NCBI RefSeq assembly: GCF_943192915.1 | Contig: NZ_CALPCD010000009.1 | Span: 1-64,000 of the forward strand | DNA from: Anaerotardibacter muris | GTDB lineage: Bacteria; Actinomycetota; Coriobacteriia; Coriobacteriales; Eggerthellaceae | DNA: 64,000 nucleotides | Reading direction: 5' to 3' | Shown: positions 8,701-16,156 of the stretch, in pieces | Layout: each line of letters starts with the position of its first letter | Numbering within the stretch: the stretch's first letter is position 1 | Translations under genes and position numbers: made by a program | Notes under the pieces: generated by a model | Told to the model about the DNA's origin: nothing | Seen by the model: the letters and a program-made list of their open reading frames with translations, nothing else | Database searches by the model: none

Positions 8701-8727
8701 GAAAAACGGCGCCCTGAGACGCCGTTT
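8701..8727 (-). terminator. Rho-independent terminator, minus strand
   Basis: On the minus strand AAACGGCG and CGCCGTTT form an 8-bp stem followed by a run of Ts. It lies about 110 bases downstream of the small minus-strand gene at 8835-9071. Confidence 0.75.
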
Positions 8728-8834
8728 AAGAGACGATCAGAATATCGCCCCAGTATCTGTACCAAAGAATCGAAATAAAGGGCTTAAAACGCATCTCAGC
8801 GCAAATTGCCGAGCAGAAGCGCCTAAAACTTGCT

Positions 8835-9071
8835 TTAGAGCAGGTTTCGCTCTTCCGAATTGGCCCATTCGTGATATTTACGCAGCAACGCCATGGTTCG
8901 CGCGTTCGAGACGGCGGTAGAGAAGGGCATCAAGTCTTCTATCGTGAAGGAGATGTTCCCATTCTCGTCTGCAGGCAGGTTCATGTGCTCGATCACGTTC
9001 GCGAAGATGCGATTCATATCCTGTTCGGTCGTCTGTTCGACCATACGAGCGAAATCTTCGAAATCCTTCAT
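8835..9071 (-). CDS. Small helical protein of unknown function
   Basis: 78 residues. ATG at 9071 sits 7 bases after AAGGAG, a strong RBS; the GTG one codon earlier is less well placed. The protein is acidic and helical, without a signal peptide or membrane helix, and has the phrases DFEDFARMVEQTTEQDMNRIF and FSTAVSNARTMALLRKYHEW. The ribosome site and the downstream terminator make it a real gene. I do not recognise the family. It is transcribed away from the ZIP transporter gene and is probably single. Confidence 0.75.
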   Translation of the reverse strand: MKDFEDFARMVEQTTEQDMNRIFANVIEHMNLPADENGNISFTIEDLMPFSTAVSNARTMALLRKYHEWANSEERNLL

Positions 9072-9244
9072 CACTGGCTCCTTAGCGGCTGTTTTCTCTA
9101 CGGTTCGTCTGCAAAACCCCTGAGCACCATCGCGCCTTGTGGGTGCAGGCTTATAATCAGTTTACTTTATACACCTTAGATCATTAGAAGAATCATCGAT
9201 CGAAGCGCTTCGGGCAGAGGTCGGCAAGATTCAGGAGTAGCGGA

Positions 9245-10111
9245 ATGAACATCGAATCTGTCATCACTATCACCATCATGACCTTGATCGCTGGCGTTGG
9301 CGGAACAGGACTTGGTGGTGCTATCGGCTCGCTCGTGCGAACTGAGTCGAATCGTTTGGTCAGTTTGCTCTTGGCGGCAACAAGCGGCGTGATGATTTCC
9401 ATCGTCTGTTTCGAGCTGGTGGTCGAATGCTTCGAGGCTTCCGAACAAGTCTTCGCTAACGGCGCAGTCTTTCTGGTTTGCGCGGCCATCCTTGTTGGTA
9501 TGGCTGTAGTCGCGCTCCTGAATTGGATCATCGATAGGCGCACCATCGATGAAGTGCCCCACACGGCTAACAGTCTTCACCCCAAAACGCATGACAACAT
9601 CGATGAGTTGAGCCATGTCGATCATTACAATCAGCATCTGAAAGAGCATGCTCCCAAACGTGAATTGTGGGTTGCTGGAGTGGTGATCGCGTGCGCCATC
9701 GCGCTCCATAATATTCCCGAAGGCATGTCCATCGGAGCGAGTTATAACATCGATACCGCGGGCGAAGTGTCCATGGCATTGGTGCTTGCCGTCCTCATTG
9801 GTATCCACAACATCCCGGAGGGCATGGCGGTTTCGGTGCCCTTGGTTGCGGGTGGCATGGGTCGCGTGAAGGCTGCGCTCCTGACTGCTGCATCGGGCTT
9901 CCCGATCGTCCTTGGAGCCTGGGTTGGTTTTTGGCTTGGCGACATCGGCGCCATGGGTCTGGCATGCTCGCTCGGCTTTGCTTCCGGCGCGATGCTCTAC
10001 GTCGTTTTTGGTGAGATCATCCCTCAGGCGGTACTGATGTATCGCTCCAAATTGCCGGCGTTCTTCGTCATCCTTGGTATGCTCATTGGACTTTGCATCA
10101 TCTATTTCTAA
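9245..10111 (+). CDS. ZIP family metal transporter (ZupT-like)
   Basis: 288 residues, eight membrane helices. The two ZIP metal-site signatures HNIPEG are present near residues 156 and 185 (ALHNIPEGMSIG and GIHNIPEGMAVS). A histidine-rich cytoplasmic loop (HPKTHDNIDELSHVDHYNQH) lies between helices 3 and 4, as is normal for ZIP carriers. Members import zinc, iron or manganese. ATG 9245 is preceded by CAGGAG. It is flanked by gaps on both sides and is likely monocistronic. Metal specificity is not decidable from the sequence. Confidence 0.92.
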   Translation: MNIESVITITIMTLIAGVGGTGLGGAIGSLVRTESNRLVSLLLAATSGVMISIVCFELVVECFEASEQVFANGAVFLVCAAILVGMAVVALLNWIIDRRTIDEVPHTANSLHPKTHDNIDELSHVDHYNQHLKEHAPKRELWVAGVVIACAIALHNIPEGMSIGASYNIDTAGEVSMALVLAVLIGIHNIPEGMAVSVPLVAGGMGRVKAALLTAASGFPIVLGAWVGFWLGDIGAMGLACSLGFASGAMLYVVFGEIIPQAVLMYRSKLPAFFVILGMLIGLCIIYF

Positions 10112-10431
10112 GATCTGGAGCCTGTGCTTCACTGGTTGCACGACCGCTGACGGCCTGATCTCAAAAAAATTTTTTCCACATTTTGCCTCAAAAGTGTGCT
10201 CAAAATGCGCTAAAACCCCTGCTAGCAGGGTGATAGCACGAACACATCAAAGCTGCTATACAACTTCAAAAAAACGCTATTCGAACTGGTTAATTTCTTC
10301 GTGGAACATGGCTGTGATACAGGAAAAAAGGCGCTAGCACGGGGTTTGTAACACTGTGTTCTATCGCAGATAATCACGGCAAAACAGGGGCAGCAACCAC
10401 AAAATGTTGTGTGTTTTTGCCTAGCCAGCAC

Positions 10432-10492
10432 CTAGATATACGCTAAAATTCTAGCTGTAGATTTGAAATCACCTAGAGAGGTGTATATCTGG
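10432..10492. promoter_or_regulatory. Nested inverted repeats upstream of RHH gene, possible operator
   Basis: The 482-base gene-free stretch 10112-10593 is AT-rich compared with its neighbours and shows no convincing ORF. Near its 3' end CTAGATATACGC (10432-10443) and GTGTATATCTGG (10481-10492) form a 10/12 inverted repeat. A perfect short palindrome, CACCT-AGAG-AGGTG (10470-10483), overlaps its right arm. A site of this sort 100 bases before an RHH-domain gene could be an autoregulatory operator; this is inference. Confidence 0.4.
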
Positions 10493-10593
10493 CAGGGTCG
10501 GACCTGCGGGTGCATTTTGGGCGAATCTGGTCATCCGAAACGCTCAAGACCTCCTAGGAACATCGGTCGAAACATCTGTTAGGTGGGTTTGAG

Positions 10594-11571
10594 TTGAGCT
10601 CAAAAGTAAAACAGGCGAACTTCCGTCTCCCTCTCGAGTACATGGCTTTGATCGACGACTTTGCTCGTCGAGAGGACATCACCAAAGCAACGGTCATCAC
10701 CCGAGCGCTCGACTGCATGCAAGCGTCTTACGACAGCGGCCATGGCGGAATGCCGGTCACTGGTGGCGGCGCTGGCGGTGGCGGCGGAGCATCCGAGCAA
10801 GAGCTCAATGATCTTCGCGCTGAACTCAAGCGTGCCCAGGATCGCGTTGCCGATGTTGAGCGTCAGCTCCAAGACGCGAACCGTCGCGCGGATGCGGCTG
10901 AGGCTCGCGCCAACAACGCGGTCTCCGATCTTGCTTCTGCTCAGTCTCAGAACATCGCTTCCCAGAGTGGTGTGAATGCGGCTGCCGAAGAAGAGATCGA
11001 ACGTCTGCGTACGTTGGTTGCTAAGCAGGCTGCAACGTTGGAAGAGAAGATCCGTCAGCTTGCGAACAAGGAAGTTTCTTCGGATGAGAGTGTTCGTCAG
11101 CTTGCTGCCAAGGAAGCAGAGCTTTCCTCCAAGGATGCCATCATCGCCGACCGCGATCGTCAGATCTCGTCGCTGCGCGATCAGTTGGGCGAAGCGAATG
11201 CTCGCATCCAGCTTTCCAACGCATCCCCTGTGCCGCTCAATGCCACCACGTTCGACGCGTCTACGTTCTCGGAGGAATCTCCCGTGGGCGCTATCTCCAT
11301 GCTCAATATGCTCAACAGCGTTATGGCTGCATTCAAGCAGCAAGTGAAAGATGCGCGCATCTTGGGCGAACAAGAGGGCCGCAAGGCTATTCAGCATGAA
11401 TTCGAAGACGTTATCAACAAGGCCCGCAACGACGGCTATCGCGATGCGATGACCTACCTGGATGACCGCGTTACTACTGCTCGTGAATCGGGTGCTAAGG
11501 AAGAGCGCGCTCGTGTGGCGAACATGGGCTTCTTCGAGCGTCGACGCTACCTGAAGATCCACGTCGCTTAA
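10594..11571 (+). CDS. RHH-domain coiled-coil protein, function unknown
   Basis: 325 residues from TTG 10594, after AGGTGGG. The first 45 residues read as a ribbon-helix-helix DNA-binding domain (VKQANFRLPLEYMALIDDFA, then ATVITRALDCMQ). A glycine-rich hinge follows (GGGAGGGGG), then about 120 residues of heptad-patterned coiled coil rich in Glu, Arg, Ala and Gln. A Ser/Thr/Pro-rich linker and a charged C-terminal helical region end with GFFERRRYLKIHVA. A dimeric DNA binder with a long coiled-coil arm suggests nucleoid, segregation or regulatory work, but no family with known function is recognised. A terminator lies at 11719. The upstream inverted repeats may be its binding site. Confidence 0.8.
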   Translation: MSSKVKQANFRLPLEYMALIDDFARREDITKATVITRALDCMQASYDSGHGGMPVTGGGAGGGGGASEQELNDLRAELKRAQDRVADVERQLQDANRRADAAEARANNAVSDLASAQSQNIASQSGVNAAAEEEIERLRTLVAKQAATLEEKIRQLANKEVSSDESVRQLAAKEAELSSKDAIIADRDRQISSLRDQLGEANARIQLSNASPVPLNATTFDASTFSEESPVGAISMLNMLNSVMAAFKQQVKDARILGEQEGRKAIQHEFEDVINKARNDGYRDAMTYLDDRVTTARESGAKEERARVANMGFFERRRYLKIHVA

Positions 11572-11585
11572 TCTGTCCTCTCCGG

Positions 11586-11605
11586 ACCAGGTCCCAAACT
11601 GTCCA
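11586..11605. repeat. Decayed fragment of dispersed repeat
   Basis: ACCAGGTCCCAAACTGTCC matches the complement of GGACAGTTTGGGACCTG, as in the copy at 54013-54153. No full palindrome remains. Confidence 0.5.
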
Positions 11606-11718
11606 CTTTTGTGGAAGTCTTTTGGGGTGCTGCGGTCGCAAGGCAAGGCTGCATAACTTACCCGCTACCCTGTCCGCCCTTCGAGCTCATGCGGTCGCTC
11701 TCCAGTTTTTGTTTACGC

Positions 11719-11748
11719 GAACCCAGCTTAGGCTGGGTTCTTTCTTTT
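11719..11748 (+). terminator. Rho-independent terminator after RHH gene
   Basis: A perfect 9-bp stem GAACCCAGC/GCTGGGTTC with a TTAG loop is followed by TTTCTTTT. It lies 148 bases past the RHH stop; the bases between hold only the repeat fragment. Confidence 0.9.
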
Positions 11749-11815
11749 CAGTATGGCTATGCGAAGTAAATTCTGCGCCCTTACCTCACATCCGCAGCAC
11801 CGCGCGCACTAGGGG

Positions 11816-12544
11816 TTAGCGAGCGAGGACGTTCACGGGGATGTCGTGCTCTTCGGTGGGGATGAAAGGGACTTCTTGTTCTGTGAACGCCACGGCAATC
11901 TGACGACAACTATCGTTTAGTTGAGGAAGGTAGCGATCGTAGTTTCCGCCACCGTAGCCCAAGCGATTCTTGTGAGCGTCGAAGGCTACCAACGGAATGA
12001 CGATCATCGTCAGTTCATTTCCAGGAACATAAGGAAAAGCTTGCAGCGCTTCGTCATCGTGCGCGTACTTCTTCAGTTGCTTGGACAGGAAGGGTACCGT
12101 AGCGCTTTCGTAAGCTTCTTGAGAAACCACGCGCATCTCCATGGTCTGCTCGGGCGCGCCTTCAACACCCCACGCATTGGTCATCAAGCAAGGGAAGGCG
12201 ACCTTCGCACCACGAGCGTAGGCAGCACGGATGAATTGATCAAGCTGAACCTCTTCATCGAAAGCAGAATAGACAGCGACGATGCAGTCTTCGGGTGCGC
12301 GACCAGTGAGCGCGCATGTTAGGTCCAACGACGCCTCAAGCTCGTCACAAATAGCAGAGCTCTTATGTAGGCGATAAGGCTTAGGCAGCTGAGCGCGTTC
12401 GGCCAGCACACCACGACGGATCTCTTCGCGACGTTCGTCATCGTGCATGTGTACGTGATATTCCTCAGGTGTTTCATCGTGAAGTTCGACCACAGGCTCA
12501 TCGGAGGCCTTTGCCTCTGCATTCTCGAAATCAGCTGTGCTCAT
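11816..12544 (-). CDS. 5-formyltetrahydrofolate cyclo-ligase
   Basis: 242 residues. The enzyme converts 5-formyl-THF to 5,10-methenyl-THF with ATP, keeping the folate pool usable. The family signature RLGYGGGNYDRYL lies near residue 195, and the basic N-terminal region RREEIRRGVLAERAQLP begins near residue 38. An extra acidic N-terminal tail of about 35 residues (rich in Glu, Asp, His) precedes the core, making it longer than the usual 180-200 residues. A later start would remove the tail, but no ATG or GTG with a good RBS is visible there. It is followed convergently by the RHH gene terminator. Confidence 0.9.
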   Translation of the reverse strand: MSTADFENAEAKASDEPVVELHDETPEEYHVHMHDDERREEIRRGVLAERAQLPKPYRLHKSSAICDELEASLDLTCALTGRAPEDCIVAVYSAFDEEVQLDQFIRAAYARGAKVAFPCLMTNAWGVEGAPEQTMEMRVVSQEAYESATVPFLSKQLKKYAHDDEALQAFPYVPGNELTMIVIPLVAFDAHKNRLGYGGGNYDRYLPQLNDSCRQIAVAFTEQEVPFIPTEEHDIPVNVLAR

Positions 12545-12667
12545 TGCCAGAACCTTTCTTGTTCGACTCTTGTTCGTTCAAACCCAAGATAGGGACCAAA
12601 ACAGGGATCAAGGCTAGAACTTGATATTCACAACCCAACACCAAGGCGCTCAAAGCTCGAGGTGCCC

Positions 12668-12694
12668 CCTAGGCTAGCCTTTGATCAGCCTAGG
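12668..12694. repeat. Palindrome at the 3' end of the magnesium transporter gene
   Basis: CCTAGGCT and AGCCTAGG form a perfect 8-bp stem around an 11-base loop, overlapping the transporter stop codon. No T-run follows on either strand, so it may be an mRNA 3' stabiliser rather than a terminator. Confidence 0.5.
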
Positions 12695-14003
12695 CAAGTC
12701 CAAGTACCTGAAGCGCCAAACAGACAACGGACAGAACGCCCACTACCGCAATGGTAAGTATCAACAACACGCGCGTTACGGGTCCGACCGTGTGTTCTTT
12801 CATGATGTGCTTGTCGGTGGCGATGATGGCCATGAACACCAACAAAATGGGAAGGATAACGCCGTTGACGAACTGCGCAGTGAGCATGATGCCCATCAGG
12901 TTCAGTCCGGGCACCAAGATGACCAGCGCAGAGAACACGATGGTGAAGGTGAAGATGCCTTTGAACAGCGGTGCTTCTTTCCACTTGAAGGAAACGCCTG
13001 CCTCCCAGCCGAACGCTTCGCAGATGACGAAGGACGTGGTCAGCGGCAGAACACATGCCGCAAGCAGGCTGGCTGCGACCAGGCCCACCGCGAAGAGCGC
13101 CTCAGCATAAGGGCCAGCAAAGGGGGCAAGCGCCATGGCCGCATCGGCCGCGCTTTCGATCTCGATACCTTGAGGGAACAGCACGGCACCCGTGGTAACG
13201 ATGATGAACCAGGCGATGATGCATGCGACCACTGCGCCTGTGATGGCATCGATGCGCTGGTAGAACAGGTCTTTCACGGTCACGCCCTTTTCCACCACGT
13301 TGCTCTGCGCGAAGAACATCATCCAGGGCGCGATGGTGGTACCGACCATCGCAACGGTAAGCGAGAGGAACGAAAAATCGGAGGAAACTTCAGGGATCAG
13401 TGTGTGCATGAGCGCAAGATTCCAATTCGGCTGCGCAATGACCGCCGCGATGATGTAGGTAACGAACACGAACGACATCACCATGAATACGCGCTGCACG
13501 CGTTTATAGCTGCCACCGACGATCAAAGCCCACACACCAGCAGCAGCGATGGGCACTGAGACCCAGCGCGGCACACCGAACATCTCCATACCTGAAGCTA
13601 TGCCCGCGAATTCTGAAAACGTAGTGGCAACATTGCCGATGAGCAGCGCCAACATAGCCAGCGAAGTAAGACGGATGCCGAAGCGTTCACGAATGAGCGC
13701 TGCGAAACCTTTACCAGTGACCGCACCCATGCGCGTGGCGGTGGTCTGCACGATCACCAACAGAACGCACATGATAGGGATGATCCACAGCGTCAAGAAG
13801 CCGAATTTCGCGCCCACCGTGGAATAAGTGGAGATGCCGCCTGCATCGTTGCCCGCCATGGCGGTTACGATGCCAGGACCCATAGCCATCAGCACCAAAA
13901 GCAGACGCGAGCGCTTGCGAGATTCAGCGATCTCTTCAGAGAGCACGGCATCTTCGTGCGCTTTGATGGAAGCGGCGGGTTTTGTGACCTGGTCGTTCTT
14001 CAT
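12690..14003 (-). CDS. NRAMP-related magnesium transporter (NRMT clade)
   Basis: 437 residues, about 11 membrane helices of the SLC11/NRAMP fold. In helix 1 the manganese/iron motif DPGN is replaced: the sequence reads GPGIVTAMAGNDAGGISTYS near residue 42. In helix 6 the metal-selecting Ala-x-x-Met is replaced by GTTIAPWMMFFAQS. Both changes mark the NRAMP-related Mg2+ transporters, a clade studied in Clostridium and Eggerthella. The gene lies 9 bases after a CBS/MgtE-type cytosolic-domain gene, which strengthens the magnesium role. The operon is preceded by a long structured leader. Manganese transport is the alternative and is considered less likely because of the helix 1 and 6 changes. Confidence 0.88.
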   Translation of the reverse strand: MKNDQVTKPAASIKAHEDAVLSEEIAESRKRSRLLLVLMAMGPGIVTAMAGNDAGGISTYSTVGAKFGFLTLWIIPIMCVLLVIVQTTATRMGAVTGKGFAALIRERFGIRLTSLAMLALLIGNVATTFSEFAGIASGMEMFGVPRWVSVPIAAAGVWALIVGGSYKRVQRVFMVMSFVFVTYIIAAVIAQPNWNLALMHTLIPEVSSDFSFLSLTVAMVGTTIAPWMMFFAQSNVVEKGVTVKDLFYQRIDAITGAVVACIIAWFIIVTTGAVLFPQGIEIESAADAAMALAPFAGPYAEALFAVGLVAASLLAACVLPLTTSFVICEAFGWEAGVSFKWKEAPLFKGIFTFTIVFSALVILVPGLNLMGIMLTAQFVNGVILPILLVFMAIIATDKHIMKEHTVGPVTRVLLILTIAVVGVLSVVCLALQVLGLA

Positions 14004-14012
14004 GGCCAGCCT

Positions 14013-15365
14013 CTATCCCGCGGTGCCGCCGAAGAAATGCAATACGATGGCGGTATAGGGCACCAAGAATACCGCGAAACACATAACAGCAACGATCACC
14101 GCCAGCCAGGTGCGCTTGGTCTCGTTCTCTTCCGCGTTGTCCTCGATAACCTCCATTGCGTCGTCAACCGTGACGATGCCCAGCATGCGACCGCTTTCGT
14201 CGATCACAGGCATGGCGATAAGGTCGTATTTCGAGATGTCGGCCGCAACGTCTTCTTCGGTCTCTTCGGGAAGCGCGGTGATGATCTCATCGAACATGAT
14301 GTCTTTGAGCTGGGTATTCTTGGTTGCCAACACCAAAGTCTTCAGCGAAAGCACACCCACCAACTTCTCGTATTCGTTGAGCACGTACACGTAGCTGACC
14401 GTGGGGTGGTCTTCGTCGAGCGCACGCAAAGCTTCGATGGTCTGGTCGACCGTGTCGTCTTCATGCATGGCCACATATTGGGTGGTCATCAGGCCGCCGG
14501 CGGTGTCGTCCTTGTAGCCCAAGAGCTTTCGAATGCCCGCAGCATTCTCCACGCCCATCAGGCGCAAGAGGGTCTCCGCTTTTTCGTAGGGCAGGTCGCC
14601 TACGATGTCGGCTGCGTCATCGGGATCCATGTCCTCGAGCAGGCGAGAAGCACGCTTTTCGTCGAGGTCATCGATAACATCAGCCTGAAATTCGTCTTCC
14701 ATTTCCGAAATAGCATCGCCAGCGCGCGCGTCGTCAAGATGCTTGAACACATTGGCGCGCTGCTGCGGGTCAAGCTGTTCCAGGATGTCCGCAACGTCTG
14801 CGGGGTGCAGCTCGTCAAGACGCGTGTGCGTAACGGAAAGCTGCACATCGGAGAGGTTGCGGTCGAGCAGGTCCATGTAATTCCACGCGATGATGCGTTC
14901 ATCCATGGGCTTGTGAAAGAGGCGCGCGATCTTCAGCACCACGCGCTCGACCCATGGAGCAAGACCGCGCAGGATACCGCGAATGCCCACTTCAGCGCCA
15001 AGCAAACGCAGTTGTGAACCTGAAGTTGAGAGCTTCAGGTCGTTTACGCGGACCACCTTCATGCCTTGGGTATCGACGATCTGGCGATCGAGCAGGTCGC
15101 GCGCAAGCAGTACTTCGTCAGGCTGAAGGTAGCTGAAACGAATGGCGTTCTTGTCCATCTTCAGCACGATGCCTTCATCCGTGGCTTCTTTTACGTATTT
15201 GCGCCACGAGATCATGAACGGCGTTTTGCCAGGTCCAAGGAACGCAAGGGATGTGATGCGAGGGAATACCTCGCCCGTTTGAATAGCCAGGTCAGAGATA
15301 GAGCCGATCTTTTCGCCGTTGGCGTCAATGACCGGTTCGCCCAGCATTTGTGACAAATAGAGCAT
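14013..15365 (-). CDS. MgtE-like N/CBS domain protein with PRC-type N-terminus and one TM helix
   Basis: 450 residues. Order of parts: an N-terminal PRC-barrel-like region (GEPVIDANGEKIGSISDLAI, repeated in weaker form near DRQIVDTQGMKVVRVNDLKL); an MgtE N-type superhelical domain (about residues 180-275) with repeats such as LHPADVADILEQLDPQQR and MDPDDAADIVGDLP; paired CBS domains (about 285-410); and a single C-terminal membrane helix. It lacks the MgtE transmembrane channel domain. MgtE N and CBS domains sense cytosolic Mg2+, so this is likely the magnesium sensor of the adjacent NRAMP-related transporter, with which it forms a two-gene operon (9-base gap). RBS AAAGGAG precedes the start. 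Confidence 0.85.
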   Translation of the reverse strand: MLYLSQMLGEPVIDANGEKIGSISDLAIQTGEVFPRITSLAFLGPGKTPFMISWRKYVKEATDEGIVLKMDKNAIRFSYLQPDEVLLARDLLDRQIVDTQGMKVVRVNDLKLSTSGSQLRLLGAEVGIRGILRGLAPWVERVVLKIARLFHKPMDERIIAWNYMDLLDRNLSDVQLSVTHTRLDELHPADVADILEQLDPQQRANVFKHLDDARAGDAISEMEDEFQADVIDDLDEKRASRLLEDMDPDDAADIVGDLPYEKAETLLRLMGVENAAGIRKLLGYKDDTAGGLMTTQYVAMHEDDTVDQTIEALRALDEDHPTVSYVYVLNEYEKLVGVLSLKTLVLATKNTQLKDIMFDEIITALPEETEEDVAADISKYDLIAMPVIDESGRMLGIVTVDDAMEVIEDNAEENETKRTWLAVIVAVMCFAVFLVPYTAIVLHFFGGTAG

Positions 15366-15434
15366 AGATCTCCTTTGATGATTCGCGCTTCAAGGCGGCC
15401 GCGAACAGACGCGGACGAAAGAAGGCGGATCTTG

Positions 15435-15535
15435 TTCATCGCAGTTGCCTTTAACCACCGCGACGAAGGAGACCCTCGAGGAGGAGGTTAAAGACTAATT
15501 ACTGTGAGGCTTCGGTTTTCGAACCTTCACGTAAT
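15435..15535 (-). promoter_or_regulatory. Structured 5' leader of magnesium operon with possible pseudoknot
   Basis: On the minus-strand transcript, going 3', three pairings are seen. First, a 5' hairpin at 15498-15535 (ATTAC/GTAAT plus GTGA/TCAC and inner pairs). Second, an 11-bp helix between 15457-15467 and 15435-15445 with two G-U pairs. Third, TTTAACC (15450-15456, in the loop of the second helix) pairs perfectly with GGTTAAA (15486-15492), giving a pseudoknot. The remaining leader to the start holds CCGCG/CGCGG. It does not match the M-box consensus as I know it. A metal-sensing riboswitch is an inference from the gene it precedes. Confidence 0.5.
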
Positions 15536-15547
15536 GTCCTTTCCATA

Positions 15548-15590
15548 GGTGATAGTTCTGGTGATAGCTGCGGCGCGCCGCGGACTATCA
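15548..15590. promoter_or_regulatory. Direct repeat and palindrome upstream of the magnesium operon
   Basis: GGTGATAG occurs twice, 12 bases apart (15548-15555 and 15560-15567). The second copy forms the arm of a palindrome: TGATAG ... CGGCGCGCCG ... CTATCA (15562-15590). It lies where the promoter of the minus-strand operon should be, so it may be an operator. Confidence 0.4.
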
Positions 15591-15649
15591 GCTTTTCTAT
15601 TCTACGCGAAACCGCAGAAGCGTGCACATGAACTTGATGAGTGGCTTTG

Positions 15650-15755
15650 GGGGACGGGTTCATTTCTGTCCGGGACAAAAAAGGACAGGCTCAAGCCCCG
15701 ATCGAGAATTCGAACCTGTCCCCAAAGCGTCCCGGACAGAAATGAACCCGTCCCC
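15650..15755. repeat. Dispersed nested palindrome, full copy (type A)
   Basis: Outer arms GGGGACGGGTTCATTTCTGT and the exact complement ACAGAAATGAACCCGTCCCC. The inner palindrome is GGACAGGCTCAAG against TTCGAACCTGTCC. The outer arms are as well kept as in the copy at 6322-6429. Confidence 0.9.
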
Positions 15756-15780
15756 AAGTAAAGAAAGGGAAAATCCCCCA

Positions 15781-16005
15781 TAAAAGACCAATGAGCCCAG
15801 GGAGGCTCATTGAAAAGGAAGGGGCCTTCGTGAGACCCGGTAGGGAGCCGGGCCACGAAGTATGTTGGAACTCAAGGGTCGCGAGTTCCTAAAGCGAAGA
15901 TGATTCGAAGGGGGAGATGATCATCTTCTCAAGGAAAAAGGGTGGCTTGGAGGGGATTAGCCACAACTGCATTATTGCGTTTTCAATACCCTATTGAAAG
16001 AATGC
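15781..16005 (-). ncRNA. Six consecutive hairpins, candidate structured small RNA
   Basis: Stems: CAATGAGCC/GGCTCATTG (15789-15812); CTTCGTG/CACGAAG with inner CCCGG/CCGGG (15826-15860); GGAACTC/GAGTTCC (15867-15889); GAAGATGAT/ATCATCTTC (15896-15928); GTGGCT/AGCCAC (15942-15964); TTTCAATA/TATTGAAA inside GCATT/AATGC (15969-16005). All are perfect. Read on the minus strand, the first five have loops holding CCC with U/C neighbours: TCCCTG, CTCCCTA, GCGACCCTT, CATCTCCCCCTTCGA, AATCCCCTCCA. The last hairpin in that direction (15789-15812) is followed by GTCTTTTAT and would serve as terminator. On the plus strand the same loops read AGGGA-like and no T-run follows. No convincing coding frame covers it. 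The strand is inferred, and no strong promoter is evident. Confidence 0.5.
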
Positions 16006-16156
16006 AAGGGTGAGTGGATGATTTCGTGGGATGAGCGTGTTCACCTGGTGTTATGTCGTGTTCAGTTCTGTGCGGCCATCATAAGATCGCCATAGATCGC
16101 TCATGATAGAATAGAGACGAACCACGAAAGTGACGCTGGTCTTGAAGGGAGCGCGG

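Noticed and set aside
9176..10141. 321-codon open frame antisense to the ZIP transporter
   Set aside because: The plus-strand gene has two HNIPEG motifs and good membrane helices. The antisense product is polar, histidine-rich and unlike any protein family.
15366..15535. M-box magnesium riboswitch
   Set aside because: The leader precedes magnesium genes, but the conserved M-box core segments known to me are not found. It was kept only as an unidentified structured leader.
15781..16005. Protein-coding gene in the hairpin array
   Set aside because: No open frame with an RBS covers it, and the repeated perfect stems do not follow codon spacing.
15781..16005. CsrB-type sponge RNA on the plus strand
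   Set aside because: Several loops hold GGA in that direction, but no T-run follows the last hairpin, one loop lacks GGA, and I have no evidence of CsrA in this lineage. The minus-strand reading is better supported.
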